Part shown: piece by piece, positions 1-8,862 of the stretch
Numbering within the stretch: the first letter of the stretch is position 1
How the letters are laid out: each line of letters opens with the position of its first letter
NCBI RefSeq assembly: GCF_025370935.1
Contig: NC_133476.1
Coordinates: 15,189,643 to 15,253,642 of the forward strand
Direction of reading: 5' to 3'
Length of the DNA stretch: 64,000 nucleotides
Origin: Choristoneura fumiferana
Taxonomy: Eukaryota; Arthropoda; Insecta; Lepidoptera; Tortricidae
Notes under the pieces: generated by a model
The model's database searches: none
Seen by the model: only the letters and a program-made list of their open reading frames with translations
Told to the model about the DNA's origin: nothing
Made by a program: the position numbers and the translations under genes

Positions 1-106
1 CTGTGTGAAGATTGTTTTCATCACACTTCCTCGTAGGCAGTGTCGTAACATGAAGGGTAACTTGATTACGACCCCCTGAATAAAACTCAAGGGCATTTTT
101 TACGTA
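1..106. other. left edge, no recognised feature
   Basis: This short edge carries no convincing reading frame, inverted repeat or known repeat. It lies next to the 3' side of the LINE tail that follows on the minus strand, so it may hold the degraded 3' untranslated end of that element, but I see no diagnostic motif. Confidence 0.3.
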
Positions 107-365
107 TTAAGCCCATGGGCGTTGTGAGCTGTGACGCGTACTGCGGCTGGGCACGGTTGCACGCCACTGAGCACGATCCTCGGCCTGTCTCATCCAGTTC
201 TTGCCAGCTACCCTGCGAAGATCATCGCTCCACCTAGTCTGAGGGCGTCCCACGCCACGCTTGCCGATTCGCGGTCTCCACTCAAGAACTCGTTTGCCCC
301 AGCGGTTATCAGTTCTTCGGCTAATATGGCCGGCCCACTGCCACTTCAGTTTGTTTATCCGGTGA
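107..365 (-). mobile_element. LINE (non-LTR retrotransposon) ORF2 C-terminal tail, truncated
   Basis: The minus strand is open for 99 codons and contains the tail found after the reverse transcriptase domain of lepidopteran endonuclease/reverse-transcriptase elements. Visible blocks are KWQWAGHISRR (near 346-314), RVLEWRPR, GRPQTRWSDD (about 250-221) and AEDRAQW. The W-GH, GRP-RW-DD and DR-W spacing is what identifies it. The endonuclease and the catalytic core of the reverse transcriptase are absent, so this is a 5'-truncated dead copy. After AQWRA the frame leaves the expected tail sequence, suggesting a frameshift near 145-170. Placement in an RTE-like clade is inference from memory of similar lepidopteran proteins; placement as a LINE is firm. 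The element directly abuts a TIR repeat on its upstream side. Confidence 0.85.
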
Positions 366-390
366 GCTATGACGATGACTTTAGTAACTA

Positions 391-517
391 AAACATAGAT
401 GCACAAAAAAACCAGATAAAGTGTAGCGGTATAGCACGTGGTACGGAATGCCGAGGACCTGGGTTCGATTCCCAGCGCTGGTCTATTTTTCTGGTTTTTA
501 TGTGCATCTATATTTCA
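391..517 (+). mobile_element. short TIR element with tRNA-like core, copy 1
   Basis: The left arm ACATAGATGCACAAAAAAAC (near 392-411) is the inverse of the right arm TTTTTATGTGCATCTAT (near 495-511). Between them lies a tRNA-like segment with a B-box-like GGGTTCGATTCCC near 460-474 and an upstream GTAGCGGTATAGC resembling an A box. The same arms and core recur at 904-1068 with the core in the opposite orientation. Inverted termini are unlike a normal SINE, while the core is unlike a normal MITE. Function is unknown; the core could be a pol III promoter remnant. Confidence 0.7.
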
Positions 518-568
518 GTTTGTATTTTTGATATGAAAAATCACTTTTGAAAGAATATATAACATTGC

Positions 569-664
569 GTGTTTTGTCAAATAGCTCATGCAAGCGATAC
601 CGTGGTTTTCCAAACGCAAAACCAGAAACCGAATAGCTCTGACAGCTTAAATGAAATCCTGGGA
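569..664. other. spacer between repeats
   Basis: An open frame begins at 569 but runs into a recognisable LINE 3' end, and its residues match nothing I know. I treat it as non-coding spacer. Confidence 0.3.
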
Positions 665-780
665 TTTTATAAAATTACAATACAAAACAAATATTCTTTA
701 TTTCACACCACAAATCAGTACAAAAATGTTATATGGATACAAAATGCAGGGTAGACAATACCCAACTAGCAAAAATGAAC
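665..780 (-). mobile_element. LINE 3'-end fragment (TTTATTGCACACCAC type), copy 1
   Basis: The block CTTTATTTCACACCACAAAT with a following GTACAAAAATG and CAGGGTAGACAATA recurs in close form at 29165-29300 (TTTTATTGCACACCACAAAT, GTACAAAAAATG, CAGGGTAGATAATA). The AATACAAAACAAATA side reads as the poly(A)-like tail when the element is taken on the minus strand. Only the 3' end is present; no coding part is visible. Confidence 0.6.
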
Positions 781-903
781 CAGATTTAGTTGTAGGTATA
801 TCAGTCACATAAGGAGTCTTATATCCGTGAAAGAAACATCTCTATCATTGGAAAGTGGCCCCAGTTTTACAGCTGTTTGATATCATATAACTTGTCGAAA
901 ATA

Positions 904-1068
904 CAAACTGAAACATAGATGCACAGAAAAACCAGAAAAAGAGACCAGCACTGGCAATCGAACTCAGGTCCTCAGCACTCCGTGCTGCGTGCTATACCCC
1001 CACACCACCACTGGACAGGAGTACAGACACAAATTTCAAATTTCTATGCATCTATGTTTCAGTTTGTA
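904..1068 (-). mobile_element. short TIR element with tRNA-like core, copy 2
   Basis: The arms CAAACTGAAACATAGATGCA (904-923) and TGCATCTATGTTTCAGTTTG (near 1047-1067) are nearly perfect inverted repeats. On the minus strand the core reads GGTATAGCACGCAGCACGG then GAGTTCGATTGCC, the tRNA-like B-box segment shared with the copy at 391-517. It is longer than copy 1 by the A-box side (GTGGTG). It is about 400 bp from copy 1, in the opposite core orientation. Confidence 0.75.
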
Positions 1069-1105
1069 TTTTCGATATAGATTTTACGGGATGGCCGTAA
1101 AAGTA

Positions 1106-1156
1106 ACAAAATTTGGAGTTGAAATAAAAAATACAAAAGACTCCAAAAACCAATCT
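1106..1156 (+). repeat. 51-bp repeat, copy 1
   Basis: The segment containing TTGGAGTTGAAATAAAAAAT and AAAGACTCCAAAAACCAATC recurs almost identically at 57531-57582. Its ends, TTGGAGT and ACTCCAA, are inverted, so it can fold as a small hairpin. Here it lies just after the tRNA-core TIR element; at the second site it follows a different repeat, so it is an independent unit. Confidence 0.65.
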
Positions 1157-1675
1157 TAATCATAATATAACTTGTATTACGTTACCGCTCATCACAACTT
1201 TGATGTATATCCAAGATAATAGTAGATACATAGATAGGTAGGTAGATAATATTTGAGTTATGCGAGTATGCTTGCTGACCATTTATTCCAATATTAGTAG
1301 GTTTCTAAAGCGAAAAATAGCTGTACCAGGTATCAGAGACTCCATGTTCCCCCACAGAGTGCTTACACGTGGTTATAACTAAAGCCTTTCGCGGCAATGG
1401 GCGCAAATGAACTGACACATTAATACAGCAGGGATCAAATTACGTCCCCCGCAGAATGGATGGCCTCGTTTGCTTGCCAGCAGTACTCTTGTTCTATTTG
1501 CTTAGACTATAGGCTGATTTACTCATAATTATATGGAAAAATCTTGGTGATCGTTATTCTGGGAGAAGTTTGTAGGAAGCTATAACATTGATAAATTAAC
1601 CAATGAGTATGACGTCGTAATATCTCACAACTCATTAATAATTTGTCACTAATATCGTTCTAAGCCAAGCCCCAA
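1157..1675. other. no recognised feature
   Basis: AT-rich sequence with a short run of AGATA/GGTA-type simple repeat near 1225-1245. No reading frame or known repeat is supported. Confidence 0.4.
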
Positions 1676-1740
1676 GCGTTCCAAGCCCTCTCATTCTGAG
1701 AGGAGGCCTGTGCCCAGCAGCCCACCCCAACGTAAATAAT
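1676..1740 (+). mobile_element. SINE-1 3'-end fragment
   Basis: CCAAGCCCTCTCATTCTGAG, AGGAGGCCTGTGCCCAGCAG is the 3' block of the SINE seen complete at 58611-58915. The head and middle are missing, and the GTGGGACGTATATAGGCTGG part has decayed to CCCACCCCAACGTA. Confidence 0.75.
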
Positions 1741-2660
1741 GTCGTTTTTCTTCTTCCTTTATACCCTAAAACAAACAATTAAGTAGCATTTCCACTTGAT
1801 CGGTAATTTGACTTGTAATAATAATGAAATGAAATAGTTTAATTTAATTATACATGTTAAAAATGGTGGAAATCTCTAACCAGATTCATTGGCATACGAA
1901 TGTCATCTTGTTATGTCTTAATTTTTTTTATCAACCTGTAAAATGACACGAATTAATGATTTTCTTTTTTTTCTTTCTTTGTGAAATTGTTTTTTTTTCA
2001 GTTAAATTTAATGGAAAATAACTAAACAAAAATTAATTAATTAATAATTGTTCCTAAATTAAATATTGTTTATATTGTAAATTTAATTGAATTTTACTAT
2101 CAATGTGACAGTGGAAAAATTTCGATTGTAGATACCTACTCGTATCTTTTGTGTGACTAATTAATTACACGAATGGTTAGATATAAATGCTGACGATTAT
2201 ACGAACCACTTATTTAAGTCACCACTAAAGTAATTTCCAATTTATGCATGTTGTATTTTCGTTAAAAGCGTATAAATTTCGATTTTCGTTTCACGCCGCA
2301 GACGATTTTATCAATTTCATTCGTTATATGTTCGGAATTGAATGAAGTAGCTAATCTGATTCCGCGAGTCATTGTCAGCAGAGTGAACCGATGGAAGCAT
2401 AGATCGTAATGAAAATATGCAGATATGCTTTTGCATAATTATACAAGTAGTCAATCAAAATGGACATGGGCTGTGGTAAAATTTCGTTTAATTACACATG
2501 TGGGGGACAGTTGTATTTGAATATTTACACTGCTAAAGCGACGACATTGGGTGGTTGACTCGATCAATACGTACTTTTATCTACACCAATATAGTAAATC
2601 CTCAATTATGCGTTCAAAAACCATAGGACCAGCATTACGACATTGGATTCTATTATGCAC
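1741..2660. other. AT-rich stretch, no recognised feature
   Basis: A strong polypyrimidine tract followed by CAG lies near 1965-2001 and resembles a 3' splice site, but the sequence after it is AT-rich and closed in all frames. Nothing else stands out. Confidence 0.4.
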
Positions 2661-2665
2661 ACGGC

Positions 2666-2711
2666 TGTATCGTAATGGTCATTACGATACAAAAATCTGT
2701 ATCGTAATGAG
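2666..2711. repeat. TGTATCGTAATG palindrome plus direct copy
   Basis: TGTATCGTAATG and CATTACGATACA form a perfect 12-bp inverted pair separated by two bases, followed at 2699 by a third copy in direct orientation. The same word (ATTACGATACAGTTGCA) ends the foldback at 2893-3016, so the two are probably parts of one repeat family. Confidence 0.6.
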
Positions 2712-2732
2712 ATTTCATACATCATTACAGTA

Positions 2733-2822
2733 CGGGGAAGGGGGCGCGCCGCGACCACTTGCAGCAGCCTGGTCGTCGCAGCGGGCGCAGCTCGGCAGAG
2801 AATACCTACCTAGTTGTCGTTA
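2733..2822. other. GC-rich CpG patch
   Basis: A GC-rich block (CGCGCCGCGACCACTTGCAG and on) stands out from its AT-rich surroundings. It is open on the plus strand for about 30 codons and on the minus strand for about 25, but neither product is recognised. It may belong to the repeat on either side rather than to a gene. Confidence 0.3.
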
Positions 2823-2892
2823 ATGCAGGTCATTCTCAATGGTTCCTGAACACATGATAGAGGATTTAATATATGGATATAGATAAAAAATT

Positions 2893-3016
2893 GTATGCAA
2901 CTGTACGCAATTAGGCCTTAAAACACTCATGTGACCCTATTATGAAACTCGGCTACGTCTCGTTTCATAAACCCACACTCGTGTTTTAAGGACCCCTATT
3001 ACGATACAGTTGCATA
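2893..3016. mobile_element. foldback element with nested inverted repeats
   Basis: Three inverted pairs are nested. Outer: TATGCAACTGTACGCAATTA versus TATTACGATACAGTTGCATA. Middle: CCTTAAAACACTCATGTG versus CACACTCGTGTTTTAAGG. Inner: TATGAAACTCG versus CTCGTTTCATA. The unit thus forms a near-complete hairpin of about 120 bp. Degenerate relatives of the middle and inner motifs occur at 30352-30412 and 61583-61650. Confidence 0.7.
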
Positions 3017-3902
3017 AAATACTATTTACGCACTATCAAAACACAATACGAGTAATTATCTCATAACTAGATTTTGTAAAGCTAATCTAAACCATTGAAG
3101 AGTGTCTGTAATCATTTTGTAAATAACTAAAAATACACATCAAAAAAGTATTGGGGGATACTCATTATCCCTAGACAAGTTTAATGTTTTGACTCAGTAC
3201 TAATATGTCTACTAATATTGTTTTTTTTTAAACAGTCCCAGACAAACAGTGCCAAATCCCTAGTCATTATTGATGAGTGTACGAGTATATCCTAAAATGA
3301 CTGATGTGAGAAAACGTGGACGGTGATTGCATTGACTGACACTTGCAAAGACAAAGAACTCTTTCCTTCTACCACCATAGACTGAACTTGGTAATTAAAG
3401 CACTGAATCTCCTTTCTTTTCTTGTCAACCAAACAATCAATTCTCCAATTAGCTATACATATGAAAACTATGACATCCTGCGTATCTTCACACCCCACTG
3501 AGCGATACTAATTACCGCGATCGCATCAAGAACACAAGTTGGCAATTACAATATCACATACGCCTACATATATGTAGTCGGCTTAAGGCATATTGATCTA
3601 ACTACACTGAAGGTCATTAGTACTAACTTGGACTTCTTATCGTCGTGATTGAGTCTGGAATTGGAAGGGCGAAACAGTAATTATTTACACAATGAACTAT
3701 TATTGTTGTGTAGTGTGAAGTGCTGCTTGTGTAGGTATCTTTAATCCTGCTAATATTAGAAACGCGAAGGCTTACGATTATGCTGTGTGTGTGAAACGGA
3801 GATGCTTCATTCGCACTTGACGCTGCTTGGTCAATTGGCTCTTTACTTAGCCAATTTTAATTATTTAGGTAGTTTCCGGGGCAAAAAAAAATTTTTTTTT
3901 TA
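3017..3902. other. no recognised feature
   Basis: AT-rich sequence. The minus-strand open frame at 3292-3498 gives an unrecognised 68-residue product with no domain signal. A weak relative of the TATTATAAATGCGAAAG repeat may lie near 3750-3800. Confidence 0.35.
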
Positions 3903-4070
3903 TATTTCGCACCATCGGCAGAACAAGGGCATAATTTCACTTTTTTTCTAATTTTTTTAATTTTTTGATTTTTAGCCAATTTAGGCCTTGCACTACTGAA
4001 AGTACGATATGAACGAATTTTTCGATTTTTGGGCAATTAATCCCTTGTACTACCGAAGGTGCGATAAATT
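3903..4070. repeat. three-module repeat (one inverted, two direct)
   Basis: A module of about 35-60 bp occurs three times: CCCTTGTACTACCGAAGGTGCGAT (4030-4064), a diverged direct copy GCCTTGCACTACTGAAAGTACGAT (3983-4008), and an inverted copy at 3905-3935 (TCGCACCATCGGCAGAACAA). Each direct copy is preceded by a T-rich run and GATTTTT. The last module runs straight into a MITE at 4068. The family is unknown to me. Confidence 0.55.
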
Positions 4071-4182
4071 TGACGGATAAATATGATGCCGTCTCTGTCT
4101 GTTTTTTATTAATAGATGGAGACGGCATCACATTTATCTGTCAAATAATATTAATCAATGGGTGATGACACAGTCCTTTAGT
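4068..4182. mobile_element. Harbinger-like palindromic MITE, left arm truncated
   Basis: TTTGACGGATAAATATGATG, GCCGTCTCTGTCTG and GGAGACGGCATCACATTTAT form the same palindromic core as the complete element at 17826-17964. The right arm continues through AATCAATGG to CAGTCCTTTA, a decayed version of the CAGCCCCTTA end. The left arm stops at the junction with the modular repeat upstream. Confidence 0.75.
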
Positions 4183-5949
4183 TTTTAGCAATTTTACAAA
4201 ATGGCGGTGCCATGGAAGTTTAAGTCGTAAAAAATATCATATGCCCACGGTGTAACAAGGATCAAAAGAATCAAATCACTTTTCCAAACAAGATTGCATT
4301 TTCAATTGTCCACGCAAGCCTCATTCGCCACTCCGCAAAGCACAGTTACATAACAATGTAGCAGAGTATTTAATGGATTGCGCTTTTATGTATTGGAATA
4401 GTGAAACTGTACTGCTAAATCCAAGATAATCTCCTTTCTGCCGTGTATCGCCCGCTTGCTATTATCCGGTTGAAATAAAACGGCGCTGTAATAACCTAAC
4501 TTGCATCGGAGTACCTGCCCACTTACTTTAATACTGTAGGATAATCCTTTGGTTTTCCTTATATGACAGTAAGTGCTATTGGTAAATTTTATTGGTTTTA
4601 GCCCATTGCTATAGTATGAGCACAAATAGCGCAATCGAAAAATATTATTATTGTTTTAATGGAATACTTTTGCTTCGCTATACTAATAGTGTAATTTACA
4701 ATTTGAAACGCTTTTCTCTATACAGTAAGCATGGCGCTACTTGCGTGCAGCGTCACATGCAAGTATGTCCTTCTATGTCTAATTTTGAATCGCAAACCAA
4801 TTACTTACATATAACTTTATTTTAAGTAAAAGTAGGTAGCTTAAAATTGTGTTTCTATCCGACGACATGCATTGACAAGCTTCGATTTATAAAATAAAAA
4901 TAAAATAGTCAAACAACGCACGATTTATTTGCTTTTTACGAAACAATTTTATTAATTTTGTCTTAGCCCCTTAGTTTAAAGCTATTTACATTACGGGTTA
5001 AGATGTACCCAAATCCACCTTCTACCTAAAGAGAAATAATATGGTTCACTGATCCATTACACCGTTTGTTTTGCTATGGCTAAGCCAATTTTGCCAAGAC
5101 ACCGCTCTTGTAGACGTTAATCAACATGTATCGTTATTTAATCTTAAAATTTTGACCCTCAAGGAAAAAAGAGCGATGTTATGAGTCGGCATCATAGCTC
5201 TTAGACGGTTAAATAAGGGTCACTGAAAGAAAATTAACCCGCACGAACTAGCAAGTTCGTAATGTTTTCAACACAAATATATACCTAATATATTTTTCAC
5301 TTAAGTTATCACTTTTCCAGATTTCTTCTAATATAGTATAGTAGAGATTTCATTGAACGAGCGGGATGGAATAATGGAATCACCATAGAAAAATTGGATT
5401 TACTGTCATGTGGTGCGAATGGAAAATTGACCACTTGGATTGACCATTTTGAATTTGGACCAAAATTAATATCATCCAAAGTGTAATTGTGCTGAAAAAT
5501 ATTTACAACCAAATTTATTTTTGTCGTACATTATTTTAACCCAAATGGAATATTGTCCATTATAAATTAGGAGCAAAATTAATTAAGATAAATGATGGTT
5601 TAAATGAATGTTTCTACATCAAGTCTTAACGTAATACGTAGGCCTAAAACAAAATGACTTCGGATGGAACATATTTACAATTCGTCATATTTCTGAGTGC
5701 TACAAATAACAAAGCAATTTTGGTTATAAGAAATAATTCTTACTATTTAGCGTGAAGGAAAAATCCACGCACACACTCACAAGCTTTGACGTTTATAAAA
5801 GTCCCACGTGTGGTATTAGTTACGGCGAAATGATTTCAAACAAATTGTATGACATTTCCACCTCTGCTTATTTCTCTAATGTAATACAGTGCCATAGATG
5901 TTACAATTAGAATAATCTAGACAGATACCTAGACTTAATGTTGAGAGAC
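4183..5949. other. no gene recognised; weak inverted repeat near 5150-5226
   Basis: AT-rich sequence with several unrecognised open frames under 85 codons on both strands. A weak inverted pair flanks 5150-5226 (GACCCTCAAGG and AAATAAGGGTC, with AAGAGCGATG and CATAGCTCTT inside) and may be an old small MITE. Between 5395 and 5475 the words TTGGATTGACC, TTGGACC and TTGACCACTTGG recur loosely. Confidence 0.35.
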
Positions 5950-5985
5950 GCACCCTCGGTGCGCGAGTCCAACTCACACTTTATT
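5950..5985 (-). repeat. repeat family A, 5'-end fragment
   Basis: The minus strand reads AGTGTGAGTTGGACTCGCGC, CACCGAGGG, a recognisable form of the GTGCGAGTCGGACTCG start of the family described at 56676-57466 and 36017-36310. Confidence 0.55.
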
Positions 5986-6007
5986 TTAAAAGATTTTCTC
6001 ATCTTTT

Positions 6008-6085
6008 GTCATCATCATATCCCACCGTACCACGTCCACTGTTGGGCAATTCGGTAGAAAGCGGCCTGCATCCAGCATCTTTTAC
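6008..6085 (-). mobile_element. LINE 3'-end fragment
   Basis: On the minus strand GGATGCAGGCCGCTTTCTAC, then CCCAACAGTGGACGTGG and GATATGATGATGAC form the 3' end that follows LINE ORF2 tails in this window (compare 49226-49410). The usual AACTGGAGGTC block in the middle is missing. Confidence 0.7.
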
Positions 6086-6537
6086 TTTGTTATATCCAAT
6101 TCCAAAACTGAATATTAGATAAGATTTTTTTCTCGGATCGAACGCGAGCCGTAGTCCGGTGCAGCGCCGCGAACCACTCGGCTGGATTAACGAACTTCCC
6201 GAGTCCTCCCGTGAGGCGAACTTAAAATGCTAACATCAGTTTCGGGAATTAAAGGATTTCCTCCATAAATTTATAAAGCCCGCGTACTTCAACTTAATCT
6301 TGTTTGCTTATTCGTAGCTCTATTAGCGGATAAATCGAATAAGTTATTCCCTTTCGCGAGCCATGTTGATTAGGGAGGGCTTATGAGACGGTAGCTAATT
6401 TGATAATTTGCTATTGTTGAATAAACTAGTGAAGTGGGGAATTACATTTATGTTTAACTCGTTAGATTTTTGGAGTTTTAATTAAAATAAAAGCTGGGAA
6501 ATAAAGGAAAAATCGTACTTTACACAACACACCTGTA
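6086..6537. other. no recognised feature
   Basis: Mixed sequence containing a CGAACGCGAGCCGTAGTCCG block near 6140-6160 but no supported gene or repeat. Confidence 0.35.
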
Positions 6538-6829
6538 CCTGACACATTGCACAACTATGAAGTTCCTGATTATTATTAATGTCAACCATTGAAAAAAATA
6601 AGCCGTGGTGGCCTAGTGGTTTGACCTATCGCCTCTCAAGCAGAGGGTCGTGGGTTCGAACCCCGGCTCGCACCTCTGAGTTTTTCGAAATTCATGTGCG
6701 GAATTACATTTGAAATTTACCACGAGCTTTGCGGTGAAGGAAAACATCGTGAGGAAACCTGCACAAACCTGCGAAGTGATTCAATGGTGCGTGCGAAGTT
6801 CCCAATCCGCACTGGGCCCGCGTGGGAAC

Positions 6830-7788
6830 GGGTATGTATTATAATACCGATAAACGAAAGACCGAATTTCACAAGACCTATGGACGGAAGGCCGAATATT
6901 AAAACGTCGAATGGATATATGACCGAAAGTTTGAAATCCCGAAAGTACATTTGACCGGCAGCCTAAAAACCGAAGACTACAATCCCGAAGATCAAAATAC
7001 CTACACTCGAAAGGTCGAAAACTCATAATGCCGAACAGTCATAATCACTACAAGTAAAATAATCGACAATCAATATATCGAAAATCAAAATACCGAAGCT
7101 GCTGTTATACCAAAGACGAAACAAATATAGCAGGAAAAGATGTGTGCGAGCGAGCGAAGCGAGCGAGCAAGACAGTTCGCAGCAGAAGCGACTCGGATAG
7201 GTTAGGTTCAGAAGGCTAAGGCGGGAACGAAGCGGAGCGTAGTTCCCGCCTTAGCCTTCGATGTTAGGTTTTTTTTTATAGCAGGCAAGATACTTAACTG
7301 CCACTAAGAAAGTAGGTTGGATAAGATTCAACAGCAAAGATTATTTGTGAAGCAATATTATCCGGGCTGCTATAAAAAAAACCTAACATCGAAGGCTAAG
7401 GCGGGAGCTACGCTCCGCTTCGCTCCCGCTTTAGCCTTCTGAACCTAACCTATCCAAGTCGCTTTTGCCTCGAACCGTCTTGCTCGCTCGCTTCGCTCGC
7501 TCGCACATATCAAACTTTTTTTTACTTTCGGTATTTTGTACTTTCGGTATTCTGAATTTCGATTTGTTAAGTGTCGATATTTCAACTGTAGGTAATATGA
7601 TTTTTCGGTATTATAATACATACCCCATTTTCGGGATTTTGTACTTTCGGTCATTTAAAAATAGATATTTGACCTTCGGTGTATCGGTTGTCGGTATTTT
7701 GTACATTCGGTATTTTGAATTTCGATGTGTTATGCGTCGACATTTCAACTGTAGGTATTATGATTTGTCGGTCTTATAATACATACCC
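6830..7788. mobile_element. 959-bp foldback transposon inside the SINE
   Basis: The ends GGGTATGTATTATAAT (6830) and ATTATAATACATACCC (7788) are perfect inverted repeats. Each side is flanked by GTGGGAAC (6822-6829 and 7789-7796), an 8-bp target duplication that exactly restores the SINE. Inside the ends are arrays of degenerate units of about 20 bp built on ACCGAAA / TTTCGGTATTTTG. The centre is a large hairpin with arms 7141-7284 and 7367-7508 and an 82-base loop. The arms contain CGAGCGAGCGAAGCGAGCGA and GAAGGCTAAGGCGGGA. No transposase is encoded. The 8-bp duplication fits hAT- or P-like movement, but the terminal sequence alone does not decide the superfamily. Confidence 0.9.
7141..7508. 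repeat. long hairpin core of the foldback
   Basis: Arms of about 143 bp pair over nearly their whole length. Each arm also carries a smaller inverted repeat (AAGGCGGGAACGAAGCGGAG facing CTCCGCTTCGCTCCCGC). The CG-rich GCGAGCGAGC blocks contrast with the AT-rich arrays outside. Confidence 0.8.
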
Positions 7789-7990
7789 GTGGGAACTATG
7801 GCCCAAGCCCTCTTGTTCTGAGAGGAGGCCTGTGCCCAGCAGTGGGACGTATATAGGCTGGGATGATGATGATGATGATTGAAAAAATGCTGTATTTATG
7901 TACTACTTTGTCGCACGCTACAAGTAAGCTTTTGATCTATGACTCATATTGTTAATATTCAGAAACTTCATAGTTTTGCAATGTGTCAGG

Positions 7991-8775
7991 ATTTACTTCA
8001 TAACGGCCCTTGACTACCTATAATTGTTCAAATTTCGATGAAAGTTAGAGTTGAAAATATGAAGTGATTTCAAATTATATTTTCAAAATTAACATTATTG
8101 ACGTCTTTAAAAATCTAAGTTATTGACTTATGCCTTTTATAATTATTAAATGGAATCATTGCTCATAATAGTATGTAATAAAAGACATTCAGAAAAGAAT
8201 GGTAGCCAGAGGACGTATATCCATTAAATAATATTTTAGCTAATTCAAAAATACAAATAAACTATATTTAAAAAGTTCATCAGAAGAAAAACCTAAAGTT
8301 TCCTTTGAGTATTTACTCTTTTTGTCTTAAAGTAACTCAAGAGACGACAAAAAAAATAAAAACGAAAAGTTTTACTAAATTACTACAAAAATGCTATGTT
8401 TCTAAAAAAACGAAACTTGGAAACAAAAGTGAACTATGTAATTATGTATACACAAATCTCCTCGCATTTCTACCCGAGAAGTACTTTATTTCGTACTTCT
8501 ATTTTCTTCTTATTAACTTCTTTATTGCTCCCGCGGCGGTAATTACTTCTACCCTTGCATTGTCTAACCGATTTCATGGTATTTTTTAATGCAAGCTAAT
8601 AACGTTAGCGAGACAGGCAAAACAACAAAAAAAATAACGTCATTACTAATAGGTATCTAAAGAACGAATGGAGTTTTAGTATGTTATAATTTTAATGATT
8701 TACAGTCATATTTTTAAATAAAATAAAAATTGTACGGGATAATAATTATGTTTGTGATACAAACATACTTGCTCA
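7991..8775. other. AT-rich, no gene recognised
   Basis: The open frame at 8305-8589 gives an unrecognised product with a C-terminal hydrophobic stretch. A short perfect hairpin AGAAGTACTTTATTTCGTAC lies near 8479. Nothing more is supported. Confidence 0.35.
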
Positions 8776-8862
8776 TTTTTTAGGGTTTCGTAGACATACA
8801 ATGATTCTACAGTTTTGCTATGTTCGTCCGTCCATCCGTCTGTCTGTCCATGGCTTAGCTTA
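8776..8862 (-). repeat. repeat family A, 3'-end fragment
   Basis: TTTTTAGGGTTTCGTAG followed by a CCGTCCATCCGTCTGTCTGT block is the reverse complement of the family A 3' end (GACAGACAGACGG, then CTACGGAACCCTAAAAA). Confidence 0.6.

Larger units (their letters stand above)
6598..7877 (+). mobile_element. SINE-1 (tRNA-headed), interrupted by a foldback element
   Basis: The head at 6601-6673 is tRNA-like: GTGGCCTAGTGG as an A box, TCTCAAGCAGAG as an anticodon-type stem-loop, and GGGTTCGAACCCC as a B box. The middle runs to GCCCGCGTGGGAAC (6829). It resumes at 7797 with TATGGCCCAAGCCC and ends in GGCCTGTGCCCAGCAGTGGG and a GATGATGATG tail. ATTGAAAAAA occurs on both sides (6588-6597 and 7878-7887) and is the likely target duplication. 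The copy at 58611-58915 is its uninterrupted relative. Confidence 0.9.
6538..7990. mobile_element. palindromic element that hosts a SINE (outer layer of a nest)
   Basis: CCTGACACATTGCACAACTA at 6538-6557, continuing TGAAGTTCCTGATTATTA, is the inverse of the sequence at 7947-7990, whose minus strand reads CCTGACACATTGCAAAACTA then TGAAGTTTCTGAATATTA. These arms of about 45 bp enclose a SINE that itself carries a 959-bp insertion. Removing both inner insertions leaves roughly 160 bp, a typical MITE size. No transposase is present. Confidence 0.75.

Noticed and set aside
1960..2010. Strong polypyrimidine tract plus CAG as an exon start
   Set aside because: The following sequence is AT-rich and closed by stops in all frames within a short distance, with no donor.
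6601..6673. Possible tRNA gene
   Set aside because: It has A- and B-box-like words, but the same segment heads every SINE-1 copy, the acceptor stem does not close, and the sequence continues into the SINE body.
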